Source: CBDTYW01 sp965364735 (lineage in GTDB: Bacteria; Actinomycetota; Nitriliruptoria; Nitriliruptorales; Nitriliruptoraceae). From it: DNA of 10,489 bases. The notes beneath the pieces were generated by a model that saw only the letters and a program-made list of their open reading frames with translations, was not told the DNA's origin and did not search any database. The DNA is taken from positions 1 to 10,489 of the forward strand of contig CBDTYW010000126.1 in the NCBI GenBank assembly GCA_965364735.1, in the 5' to 3' direction. This document shows, piece by piece, positions 1 to 6,622 of this stretch (positions are counted from its first letter, which is position 1; each line of letters starts with the position of its first letter). The translations under genes and the position numbers were made by a program.

Positions 1-1612
1 CGGTCCGGGTCGGGTCTCGATCGTCCGCACGCAGCGCGCGCAGCGCCGCGAGGTCGACGGCCATGTCCCCGTCGTCCGGCGGCCGGACAGGCGCCTGCTC
101 GAGCGCCAGCGTGGAGCCGCGCACGAACCACGTCCATGCCCGGTCGGCATCGCCGGACGCGACCGCGAAGCGGGTCCCGGCACGCACGAGCTCACGGACG
201 TGGACCGACATCGCAGCGGACAGCTCGGACGCCCCGAGGAGCCCTGCCGCCTCTCGCACGGCAACCACGCCCGCCCGACCTGCCTCCTCGACGCCATCCG
301 CAGCGCCGACCGCCGCCGCGAGCTCCAACGCGACGAGATGGTCGAGCACTCGGAGTCGCGCAGGGGCGGTCATCGGGAGCGGCGTCGCACACGCACGCGC
401 GGCATGGGCCGCGGCGAGGTCGTGCGTCCGCACGCTCCGGAGTGCTCGGAGCAGCCACAGCTCGGAGGCCGCGTCCGCGCGCCCGACCTCCGTGAGCGCC
501 CGCGCTGTCTGCATGACCTCACCGACCTCGACGTCGGCCCCACCGCGAAGGCGCGCGCGGGCAGCGAGTCCATCCGCGACCACGCCCCAGGGGGCCCGGT
601 CCTGGTCGCGGAACCCGACGGCGGCCTCCGCGGCCACGTCGGCTGCCGGCGCATGGTCGCCGAGGAGGAGCAACGCCTCGGCCATGAGCAGGCGCGCCTC
701 AGGCAGGTCGCTGATCATCCCCGCCTGCTCAGCCGTCGTGATCGCGCGCCCTGCCTCGTCGCGCGCGTCCTGGAGCAGCCCCGCTGCGAGGTAGGCCTCC
801 GCGCGATCGATCGAGCCCTGGGCCTCCGTGACCCCGGCGTGCCTGAGCACCCGCTCGGCGTGATCGAACTCCTGGAGCGCCCCCGCGACGTCACCGGACC
901 GCAGCCGCACGAACCCGAGGTTGTGGTGCGCGACCGCCAGGGCCCGGCCGGGCTCACGGCGTTCCAGGACCGCGATGCAGCGCTCGAGATCTCGACGCGC
1001 GTCGTCCAGCCGTCCGGCGTAGGCGTCCGCGACGGCGCGGTTCGACCTGGCCTGGACCTCATGGAACTCGTCGCCCCCCGCGGCGAGGACCTCGATGGCG
1101 GCGTCGTGGTCGGGACGCCACCCCGGATCCCCGGTCCGCAACAGCAACAGGCCACGATGCAGCAGACAACGTGCACGAAGCAGCGCCCGGACGTCGGTCG
1201 CCGCTCCGTCGGCTGCGTCGAGACCGGCTCCGATCGTGCTCGCGGCACCCGACGCGTCACCCGCCGTGAGGCGCGCCACCATGAACGTGCACGACGCCTC
1301 GGCGACGAGGACGGCCCGGATCGTGCCCGTCGTCGACGACGCGGTCTCGAGCGCTGACCCCGCAGCCTCCATCGCGCCGTCGACGTCTCCGGTGTTCCGC
1401 AGCGCGATCGACCTCGCGCGCTGACGGAGCGCGGTCACGACGACGTCCTCCGAGCCCCGCTCGTCCTCGTTGACCGCGAGACGATGCAGGACATCCTGCG
1501 GTGCGCTGGCGGCGCGAGCGACGAGCAGCCCCGCGGCGAGACGCGCGTGGCTGGACAGCTCGACCAGCGTCCCGTCCCGGCCGCTGAACTCGGCCTGCTC
1601 CGCGTCGCTCAG
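1..1612 (-). CDS. TPR-repeat protein, probable N-terminal half of a CHAT-domain (caspase-like) protease; partial, runs off left edge
   Basis: An uninterrupted leftward frame of 537 codons reaches the window edge. It is Ala/Leu/Arg-rich and made of helical TPR-like units, for example around residues 60-90 (RNTGDVDGAMEAAGSALETA), 155-220, 222-258 (AVAHHNLGFVRLRSGDVAGA), 265-298 and 302-335. The last ~40 visible residues carry AWTWFVRGSTLAL followed by PVRPPDD and an LAALRAL helix, the kind of linker that precedes the CHAT peptidase domain in actinobacterial TPR-CHAT proteins; the CHAT domain itself would lie left of base 1 and is not seen. No ATG, GTG or TTG occurs in frame before a GTG at 1438. 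I place the start at CTG 1612, which overlaps the upstream stop as CTGA (1612-1609) and keeps 58 well-behaved residues. The start is uncertain. The gene is third in a leftward operon after the sigma factor and a small protein. TPR assignment is confident; CHAT identity is inferred from context. Confidence 0.75.
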   Translation of the reverse strand, partial: MSDAEQAEFSGRDGTLVELSSHARLAAGLLVARAASAPQDVLHRLAVNEDERGSEDVVVTALRQRARSIALRNTGDVDGAMEAAGSALETASSTTGTIRAVLVAEASCTFMVARLTAGDASGAASTIGAGLDAADGAATDVRALLRARCLLHRGLLLLRTGDPGWRPDHDAAIEVLAAGGDEFHEVQARSNRAVADAYAGRLDDARRDLERCIAVLERREPGRALAVAHHNLGFVRLRSGDVAGALQEFDHAERVLRHAGVTEAQGSIDRAEAYLAAGLLQDARDEAGRAITTAEQAGMISDLPEARLLMAEALLLLGDHAPAADVAAEAAVGFRDQDRAPWGVVADGLAARARLRGGADVEVGEVMQTARALTEVGRADAASELWLLRALRSVRTHDLAAAHAARACATPLPMTAPARLRVLDHLVALELAAAVGAADGVEEAGRAGVVAVREAAGLLGASELSAAMSVHVRELVRAGTRFAVASGDADRAWTWFVRGSTLALEQAPVRPPDDGDMAVDLAALRALRADDRDPTRT

Positions 1613-2097
1613 ACCGGCGTCCAGGGCGTGACGGCCGACGTCCCGTCCGGCCAGTCGACCAGGAGCCGCACGTGGCTGTTCGGTGGGACGTCGACGGTGA
1701 ACAGACCGGACGCGTCGATCGTCAGGAGGATGTCGACGTGGGTCGGTGTTCGCGACGAGGTGACCTGCAGCGTGGCGAACGCGACCGCTGGCGGGTCGAC
1801 CTCACCGACGACGCGGCGGGTGCGCTCCGCGCCAGCCGGCGGGGCGATGGTCAACGAGATCTCACGGACGGCGTCGGCAAAGGTCGCCACATCGGTTCCT
1901 GCGGCACCGCGGACGCCGGTGTCCGCCACCTCGACCAGCGCGAGCAGCTGACGATCGAGGTCACGATGCGCGATCGCGGACCGTGCCGCGAGCACAACCT
2001 CGACGGGCACCGGGTCGACCTCTGCGATGAGCGTTCGAAGCTCGTCGAGGAGCGCCGCATCAGCGGCGTCGGTCTCGTCTCGGGGGTTGTCGTTCAT
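1609..2097 (-). CDS. Small protein of unknown function in sigma factor/TPR-CHAT operon
   Basis: 162 aa, starting at ATG with an AGGTG ribosome-binding site 10 bases upstream (2108-2112). I recognise no named domain. An acidic N-terminal helix (LLDELRTLIAEVDPVPVEVV, then AARSAIAHRDLDRQLLALVE) is followed from about residue 60 by a beta-rich half ending in hydrophobic strands (HVDILLTIDASGLFTVDV, HVRLLVDW). Proteins with this plan (a VP.EVV.AA..A...R.LD..L motif and a beta-rich tail) are common directly after sigma factors in actinobacterial CHAT loci; this rests on memory of that neighbourhood, not on a search. No transmembrane segment, signal peptide or zinc-binding anti-sigma motif is visible. 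It lies 79 bases after the sigma gene, and its stop overlaps the proposed CTG start of the TPR gene, so it is likely co-translated with it. An adaptor or sigma-regulator role is a guess. Confidence 0.8.
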   Translation of the reverse strand: MNDNPRDETDAADAALLDELRTLIAEVDPVPVEVVLAARSAIAHRDLDRQLLALVEVADTGVRGAAGTDVATFADAVREISLTIAPPAGAERTRRVVGEVDPPAVAFATLQVTSSRTPTHVDILLTIDASGLFTVDVPPNSHVRLLVDWPDGTSAVTPWTPV

Positions 2098-2099
2098 CG

Positions 2100-2148
2100 C
2101 TGCACTGCACCTGATGTCTCGCGTCCGGGGACGGCTGCACTCACCTGA
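2100..2148. repeat. Near-identical direct repeats upstream of the small-protein gene
   Basis: CTGCACTGCACCTGA (2100-2114) and CTGCACTCACCTGA (2135-2148) differ by one inserted base and are spaced 35 bases apart, start to start. The copy nearer the gene contains the AGGTG ribosome-binding site of the small protein (2108-2112). They lie in the 79-base gap between the sigma factor and that protein. They may be protein-binding sites or a duplicated translation-initiation segment. Confidence 0.5.
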
Positions 2149-2176
2149 CAGAGCATGATGGCGGGCCGGTGATACA

Positions 2177-2734
2177 TCACGCGAGGGCCCCGGACTCCTC
2201 GATGATCGTGCGGAGCTGGGCGAGGCACCGTCCGCGCGTCGGGCCGATGGACCCGATCGGGATGTCGAGCATCTCGCTGACCTCGTCGTAGCCCGGAGCC
2301 GGATCGGCCATCAGGATGCGGAGCAGGCGCTGACACGCGTCCCGCAGCTGGCCGAGCGCACGCCAGAGGACACGCGCGCGCTCGTCGCGGATGAGGTCCG
2401 CGTCGACGTCCTCGACGAACGGGTCGATCCGGTCGAGGTGATCGGGCTCCGCGGCGATCGATCGCCCCTCGCGACGCAGGACCCGGAGACACTCCCGGCG
2501 ACAGGTCGTGGACAGCCACCCCGGCAGAGCGCCGGGCTCACGGATCGTGTCGAGGTTGTCCACGAGCTTGAGCCACGTGCCCTGCACGACGTCGGCGGCG
2601 AGGTGACGGTCGAGACGGTGGCTGCGGGCGATGGCCCACAGCAGCGACGAGAACTCCGCGACGATCGCATCCCACGACGCCTGATCGCCATCGCGGGCGC
2701 CGGTCAGCAGGTCGCGGGCGACGGCGGGATCCAC
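2177..2734 (-). CDS. ECF-like sigma-70 family RNA polymerase sigma factor
   Basis: 185 aa. The GTG start at 2734 is chosen because AGAAGGA (2741-2747) lies six bases upstream; the open frame continues far beyond it but only as the antisense of the protease gene. Sigma region 2 spans about residues 15-85, including WDAIVAEFSSLLWAIARSH and the core-binding helix AADVVQGTWLKLV, then PGWLSTTCRRECLRVLRR. Region 4 spans about 125-180, with a helix-turn-helix GYDEVSEMLDIP and IGSIGPTRGRCLAQLR. Regions 1 and 3 are absent, as expected for an extracytoplasmic-function-type sigma factor that redirects RNA polymerase to a small regulon. It is the first gene of the leftward operon and is transcribed divergently from the S8 protease, with 133 bases between the starts, so that region may contain its target promoters. 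No classical anti-sigma factor is visible. Family assignment is firm; the ECF subgroup is not determined. Confidence 0.9.
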   Translation of the reverse strand: MDPAVARDLLTGARDGDQASWDAIVAEFSSLLWAIARSHRLDRHLAADVVQGTWLKLVDNLDTIREPGALPGWLSTTCRRECLRVLRREGRSIAAEPDHLDRIDPFVEDVDADLIRDERARVLWRALGQLRDACQRLLRILMADPAPGYDEVSEMLDIPIGSIGPTRGRCLAQLRTIIEESGALA

Positions 2735-2867
2735 GTCGGGTCCTTCTTCGGTGCTCGAGCAAGCGTGACGGCGCGTCGACCGTAGCCCTGTCGACATGGG
2801 CATGATGGTTGCGCTGGCAGGCCAACCCTGCAACGGTCTGCGGGGACCTTCGACGGAGTGGGAGCGC
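2735..2867. promoter_or_regulatory. Divergent promoter region between sigma factor and S8 protease genes
   Basis: 133 bases separate the two divergent starts, so promoters for both transcripts must lie here or inside the 5' ends of the genes. Visible elements are the sigma ribosome-binding site, two GTCGAC palindromes (2775-2780 and 2790-2795), and a GTTGC/GCAAC inverted pair (2808-2812 and 2830-2834, 17-base spacer). I cannot assign convincing -35/-10 boxes. Autoregulation by the adjacent sigma factor is plausible but is inference. Confidence 0.4.
2741..2747 (-). promoter_or_regulatory. Ribosome-binding site deciding the sigma factor start
   Basis: AGAAGGA on the minus strand with a six-base spacer to GTG 2734. 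It is the best Shine-Dalgarno match near any candidate start of this frame and sets the N-terminus just before DPAVARDLLTGARDGD. Confidence 0.7.
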
Positions 2868-4253
2868 ATGACCGCCATGGACAACAACACGTCTCGAGCG
2901 AAAGGACGTGCCGGAGGCTGGACGCAGGACGACGACGCGTTGGCCGAGCTCGGCGTCGAGGCCGGCCAGCGCGACGCGGGACGCGAGTTCCTGCACCTGC
3001 CGGGCGAGGTCATCGTCGCAGAGCGCGACGTCGACGCAGCACGCGACGCGCTCAAGCGTCGCGGTTGGCTCCGCGACGACGAGAATCCGGCACAGCCTCC
3101 ACCCGTCGACGCAGCGCCGACCACCAGCATCCGCCGGCTCGACGTCCGGCTCGCATCGCTGCTTCGGCTCCGCCGCATCCGGATCACCGAGGAGGTCGTC
3201 CACGCGATCGCTGCTCCGTCAGCCCCGGCGTCGTTCGAGCGGCCACCGTCGGCACCGGAGCGGGAGGGCGGCGACGACCAGGTGCTCGCCGACCTCGGGC
3301 TCGGCCGCCTGCTGCTGCGTGCGGACATCGACGCCGGCGACGTCGCCGCGGCCCTGCGCCGCGAAGGCCTGGACGTGGCCCCGAACCACGTGCTCCACAT
3401 GGAGCCGATGTACATGGGCATGCCGGGTTCGCTGCCAGCGCCGGCCGAGGAGATCGCCCCGCCGCAGGCCCCGGCGGGGAACCGTCGTCCGATCGTCGCC
3501 GTCCTCGACACCGGCATCCAGCGCGGCTGGCACAGCGACGCGTGGTTCGCGGACCGCGTCGACGGGGTCGGCGCGCACGACGACGAGATCCTCGACGCCG
3601 ACCGCGACCATGTCCTCGACCTCCAGGCCGGCCACGGCACGTTCATCGCGTCGCTGGTCGCGCAGCGTTGTCCGGACGCCCGGATCGTCCCCCGCAGGGT
3701 CCTGAACTCGCACGGCCTCTGTGACGACGTTCGGCTCGCGGTGGCGATCCGGCGGATCGCGGACGTGAAGCCCGACGTCCTGGTCCTGTCCCTCGGCTGC
3801 TACGCGGCGGAGGACCGTCCGCCACCCGCGATCACGGCGGCGCTCGCGACCTTGCCGGCGTCGACCGTCGTGGTGGCAGCCGCGGGCAACGCCGGGACCA
3901 ACCGGCTGTTCTGGCCGGCCGCGCTCAAGCAGGTCGTCGCCGTCGGGGCGCACGACGGGAAGCGGCCGGCACGGTTCTCCAACCACGGCTGGTGGGTCGA
4001 TGCCTGCGCTGACGGTGTCGACGTCCACGCGCGGTTCGTGGAGTTCGACGGTGGGGTGCAGGGCGTCACGGACGCCGGCGACTTCCCCGGATTCGCGGTC
4101 TGGTCAGGCACCTCGTTCTCCGCGCCGATCGTGGCCGGCATCATCGCGCAGGTGATGTGCGACGCCGGGCTCGGCGCCCCCGACGCAGCCCGCAAGGTGC
4201 TGCACGGGGCGCGAGGAGCTGCCGTCAACGACCTCGGCGTCCGCGTCGACTGA
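2868..4253 (+). CDS. Subtilisin-like S8 family serine protease, no signal peptide
   Basis: 461 aa. The start at ATG 2868 has GGAG at 2855-2858, nine bases upstream; an earlier in-frame ATG at 2796 lacks such support, and ATG 2877 is an alternative. The S8 catalytic domain covers about residues 205-450 with all active-site elements: Asp214 in AVLDTGIQ, His256 in GHGTFIASLVA, oxyanion Asn341 in AAAGNAG, and Ser416 in SGTSFSAPIVAGII. The preceding ~205 residues hold two similar strand-helix units (residues about 40-66, LPGEVIVAERDVDAARDAL, and 147-180, LLLRADIDAGDVAAALRREG), which resemble inhibitory-prodomain or partner-binding folds but are unassigned. There is no signal peptide or transmembrane helix, so the enzyme probably works in the cytoplasm, unlike most subtilases. 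The divergent placement next to the sigma/TPR(-CHAT) operon suggests it belongs to the same proteolytic system. Substrate unknown. Confidence 0.92.
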   Translation: MTAMDNNTSRAKGRAGGWTQDDDALAELGVEAGQRDAGREFLHLPGEVIVAERDVDAARDALKRRGWLRDDENPAQPPPVDAAPTTSIRRLDVRLASLLRLRRIRITEEVVHAIAAPSAPASFERPPSAPEREGGDDQVLADLGLGRLLLRADIDAGDVAAALRREGLDVAPNHVLHMEPMYMGMPGSLPAPAEEIAPPQAPAGNRRPIVAVLDTGIQRGWHSDAWFADRVDGVGAHDDEILDADRDHVLDLQAGHGTFIASLVAQRCPDARIVPRRVLNSHGLCDDVRLAVAIRRIADVKPDVLVLSLGCYAAEDRPPPAITAALATLPASTVVVAAAGNAGTNRLFWPAALKQVVAVGAHDGKRPARFSNHGWWVDACADGVDVHARFVEFDGGVQGVTDAGDFPGFAVWSGTSFSAPIVAGIIAQVMCDAGLGAPDAARKVLHGARGAAVNDLGVRVD

Positions 4254-4261
4254 CCGTCCTG

Positions 4262-5197
4262 TCAGGGTCGCGGAACCGGGATGACGTCGAGGTCGTCGGC
4301 GACGAGGATCTCGGCTGACGGGGCGCGGGCCGCGGCCTGCTCCCGCAGGATCCTCGTGCCGGGGTAGCGCGACGAGAAGTGGGTCAGCACGGCGAGACGG
4401 GCGCCCGCGGCGGCGATGACGTCGCCGGCCTGACCGGCGGTGAGGTGCCCGTACTCCTCCGCGAGCGCGGCATCGTCGTCCTCGAACGTCGACTCGATGA
4501 TGACGAGGTCCGCGTCCGCGGCGAGCGACGCCACGTTGGCGCAGAGACGGGTGTCCATGATGAACGCGATCGCCATCCCGGGGCGAACCTCGCTGACCTC
4601 CTCGATGCCGACCGTGAGGCCATCGTCGCGGACATGGATGCCCGTGCGTTCCAGCGCCCCGACGGCCGCGCCGGCGATCCCGTGGTGGGCCAGAGCGTCG
4701 ACGGTGAACCGCGTCCCAGCCGGCTCGGTCAGTCGGTAGCCGACGCAGCTGACCCGGTGGTCGAGCGAGGCCGCCTGCAGCGTCCAGCGTCCGACGTCGC
4801 CGACCTCGACGAGCCCGACGGCGGCTGCCGCAACGTCGACCGGCACCGGATGCGCGACGCCGCGCCGCGCCGCGTGCGCCGCTTCACGCAACCGCGTGAA
4901 CTGCTCGACGTCGTCGCCGGGGAAGACGACGCGGACATCTCGGCCGTCGCGCTCGTGGTCGAGGCGCGACAGCATCCCCGGCAACCCCAGACAGTGGTCG
5001 CCGTGAAAGTGGGTGATCGCGACGACGTCGGTTCGTGCCGCCGAGACGCCGGCGAGCGTGTACTGCCGCTGCGTGCCCTCGCCCGGATCGAACAGGACGT
5101 GGTGCGGGCCCAGGCGGAGGAGGTAGCCGTTGTGGTTGCGATGCCGGGTCGGGGCCGCGGACGACGTGCCGAGCACGACCAGGTCGACGTCACTCAT
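4262..5197 (-). CDS. rnz: Ribonuclease Z (tRNA 3'-processing endoribonuclease), metallo-beta-lactamase fold
   Basis: 311 aa, close to the usual ~300 for bacterial RNase Z. It removes 3' trailers from tRNA precursors in the cytoplasm as a zinc-dependent endonuclease. The family signature is complete: LFDPGEGTQRQ (residues 35-45), the zinc motif THFHGDH (His63, His65, Asp67, His68), GLPGM at the start of the tRNA-binding exosite region (71-75), LDHR (His147), FIMDTR (Asp215), ESTFEDD (235-241), EYGHLTAGQAG (His251) and LTHFSSRY (His273). The start ATG 5197 gives the canonical N-terminus DLVVLGTSSAAPT; longer versions are only antisense-type arginine-rich sequence. It overlaps the LigD-type polymerase gene by eight bases (ATGAGTGA) and is therefore probably translationally coupled to it. 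Its stop lies eight bases from the stop of the convergent S8 protease gene. Confidence 0.95.
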   Translation of the reverse strand: MSDVDLVVLGTSSAAPTRHRNHNGYLLRLGPHHVLFDPGEGTQRQYTLAGVSAARTDVVAITHFHGDHCLGLPGMLSRLDHERDGRDVRVVFPGDDVEQFTRLREAAHAARRGVAHPVPVDVAAAAVGLVEVGDVGRWTLQAASLDHRVSCVGYRLTEPAGTRFTVDALAHHGIAGAAVGALERTGIHVRDDGLTVGIEEVSEVRPGMAIAFIMDTRLCANVASLAADADLVIIESTFEDDDAALAEEYGHLTAGQAGDVIAAAGARLAVLTHFSSRYPGTRILREQAAARAPSAEILVADDLDVIPVPRP

Positions 5198-6230
5198 CCT
5201 CGTCGTCCGGGTCCTTCTTCGCCCGCGACGGTGCGACGCGCGGCGGCTCGTTCGGCTGCTTCGGGTAGACGGGCGGCCACGGGGCATCCATGAGTCCGTC
5301 GGCCATGTCGCGCTCGTGCAGGGCAAGCAGCGACGTGAGGTCCTGCGGGTCGGAGCCGTACTCGGCCCAGGCATCACCCTCGGCCGCGACGATCCCCGGC
5401 ACCACGTCGATGGTCATCCCGTCCGGTGCGATGTCGTGGATCTGCTCCCAGCGGATCGGCATGGAGACGGTCGCCCCGACACGGGGCCGGACCGACCACG
5501 CCCCGAACACCGTCTTGTGCGGAGCGTTCTGGTTGAAGTCGACGAAGACGCGCTCCCCCCGCTCCTCCTTCCACCACTTCGCGGTGATGAGGTCCGGGAA
5601 GCGGCGCTCGAGCTCGCGGGCGATCGCGACCGCTGCGAAGCGCACCTGATAGCTGTCCCACCCGGGCCGAAGGCGCGAGTAGATGTGGAGACCTCGTCGC
5701 CCCGAGACCTTGATCCACGATCGGACGCCGTGCTCGTCGAGGAGATCACGAAGGTGCAGCGCGGCCTGCCGGATCATGTCCGTCGTGACGCCGGGCGACG
5801 GGTCGAGATCGATCCGCAGCTCGTCGGCGTGCTCAGGGTCATCGGCCATGAACGGCCAGACGTGGAACCCGAGGCAGCCCTGGTTGACCGCCCAGACGAC
5901 GTGCGCCAGGTCCGCGATGACCAGCGCGTTGGACGGCGTGCCGTTCGGCGTCATGACCTCGGTCGTGACGAGCCAGTCCGGCGCGCCCTTCGGGACCCGC
6001 TTCTGGAAGAACGACTTGCCGCGCGCCCCGTTGGGGTAGCGCTCGAGCAGCACGGGGCGCCCGCCCATCGTCCGCATCACGGGCTCACTGATGGCGAGGT
6101 AGTAGCTCACGAGGTCCAGCTTCGTCTCGTTGCGCTTGCTGAAGAAGACCTTGTTGGGCGAGGTGACCTGCACCTCGCGTCCGTCGACCTCCAGCGTGAT
6201 CGGCTCGCCGTGCTCGTTCGCCTTCGCCAC
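5190..6230 (-). CDS. Stand-alone LigD-type DNA polymerase/primase (NHEJ family)
   Basis: 346 aa from GTG 6230 (GGA six bases upstream). It has the complete LigD polymerase domain, an archaeo-eukaryotic-primase-fold enzyme that fills in or adds nucleotides at DNA ends in bacterial non-homologous end joining. Visible landmarks: VTSPNKVFF (about residue 20), LERYPNG and FFQKRVPKGAPDW (60-90), the metal-binding pair Asp141/Asp143 in RIDLDPSPG, the nucleotide-binding IKVSGRRGLHIYSRL (about 170-184), Asp231 in VDFNQNAPHKT, and the conserved SVRPR..ATVSMPI segment. No ligase or 3'-phosphoesterase domain is fused, so it resembles the separate PolD-type proteins of mycobacteria rather than three-domain LigD. 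No Ku gene is in the window. It lies 32 bases after the ABM-fold gene and overlaps rnz by eight bases, so it is the middle gene of a leftward operon. The acidic, lysine-bearing C-terminal tail (KKDPDDEDE) is probably disordered. Confidence 0.92.
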   Translation of the reverse strand: MAKANEHGEPITLEVDGREVQVTSPNKVFFSKRNETKLDLVSYYLAISEPVMRTMGGRPVLLERYPNGARGKSFFQKRVPKGAPDWLVTTEVMTPNGTPSNALVIADLAHVVWAVNQGCLGFHVWPFMADDPEHADELRIDLDPSPGVTTDMIRQAALHLRDLLDEHGVRSWIKVSGRRGLHIYSRLRPGWDSYQVRFAAVAIARELERRFPDLITAKWWKEERGERVFVDFNQNAPHKTVFGAWSVRPRVGATVSMPIRWEQIHDIAPDGMTIDVVPGIVAAEGDAWAEYGSDPQDLTSLLALHERDMADGLMDAPWPPVYPKQPNEPPRVAPSRAKKDPDDEDE

Positions 6231-6262
6231 GGTGGTTCCGATCTGCCGTCGCGGGCGGCGGG

Positions 6263-6556
6263 TCAGCCCTGCTTCGTCGCGTCGTAGAACGCGATCGCCG
6301 GACCGTCGGCGACGAACTCCGCCATCGCTGCACCGAACGCGGCGATGTGCGGCGTCGCGAAGTGCGCGTCGAGGGCAGCCTGGTCGCGCCACAGCTCGGT
6401 GAACAGCAGCAGCTCGGGGTCGTCGACGTCGAAGCCGAAGGTGTAGGACTCGCACCCGTCCTCGGCCCGCGTCGCGGCGATGAGCGGTTCCAACGCCGCG
6501 CGTGCGGCGTCCTGCGTGTCCGGCTGGATGCGCGCGTTGCCGGTGACGATGATCAT
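6263..6556 (-). CDS. Antibiotic biosynthesis monooxygenase (ABM)-fold protein, YgiN-like
   Basis: 97 aa, the usual size for a single-domain ABM protein of the dimeric alpha+beta barrel class. It shows the family pattern: first strand MIIVTGNARIQPD, helix AALEPLIAATRAEDGCESYTF, the LLFTELWRDQAALDAHFATP segment with the typical E.W.D...L..H..T.H arrangement, and a C-terminal helix (AAFGAAMAEFVADG). Members include cofactor-free quinone or polyketide monooxygenases as well as many of unknown substrate, so the reaction cannot be named. The start ATG 6556 directly precedes the first strand. It is the first gene of a leftward group with the LigD-type polymerase and rnz; no functional link to those two is evident. 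Fold is confident, function open. Confidence 0.87.
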   Translation of the reverse strand: MIIVTGNARIQPDTQDAARAALEPLIAATRAEDGCESYTFGFDVDDPELLLFTELWRDQAALDAHFATPHIAAFGAAMAEFVADGPAIAFYDATKQG

Positions 6557-6622
6557 GCGTGGCCCCGTGGGTTGCCGGTTCGTCCCGCGAGGCTACGCAC
6601 GACCTGCGACGCGCGCCCGGGT

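Noticed and set aside
200..1357. Long rightward open frame of 385 codons opposite the TPR gene
   Set aside because: Arg/Gly/Pro-rich composition with no domain pattern; it is the antisense shadow of the TPR-repeat frame, common in GC-rich DNA.
2796..2867. Longer start for the S8 protease at ATG 2796
   Set aside because: The extra 24 residues look non-coding, and GGAG at 2855-2858 is well placed for ATG 2868. The extension also gives no convincing signal peptide.
2735..3646. Upstream extension of the sigma factor frame by about 304 codons
   Set aside because: The extension is Ser/Arg-rich antisense of the S8 protease; a strong ribosome-binding site supports GTG 2734 instead.
4250..4265. CTGAC-N6-GTCAG inverted repeat between the convergent S8 protease and rnz stops as a bidirectional terminator
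   Set aside because: The arms are mostly the two facing TGA stop codons, the stem is only five base pairs, and no T-tract follows on either side.
5130..6287. 385-codon rightward open frame opposite the LigD-type polymerase
   Set aside because: Arginine/Asp/Val-rich antisense shadow; the minus strand shows all polymerase motifs.
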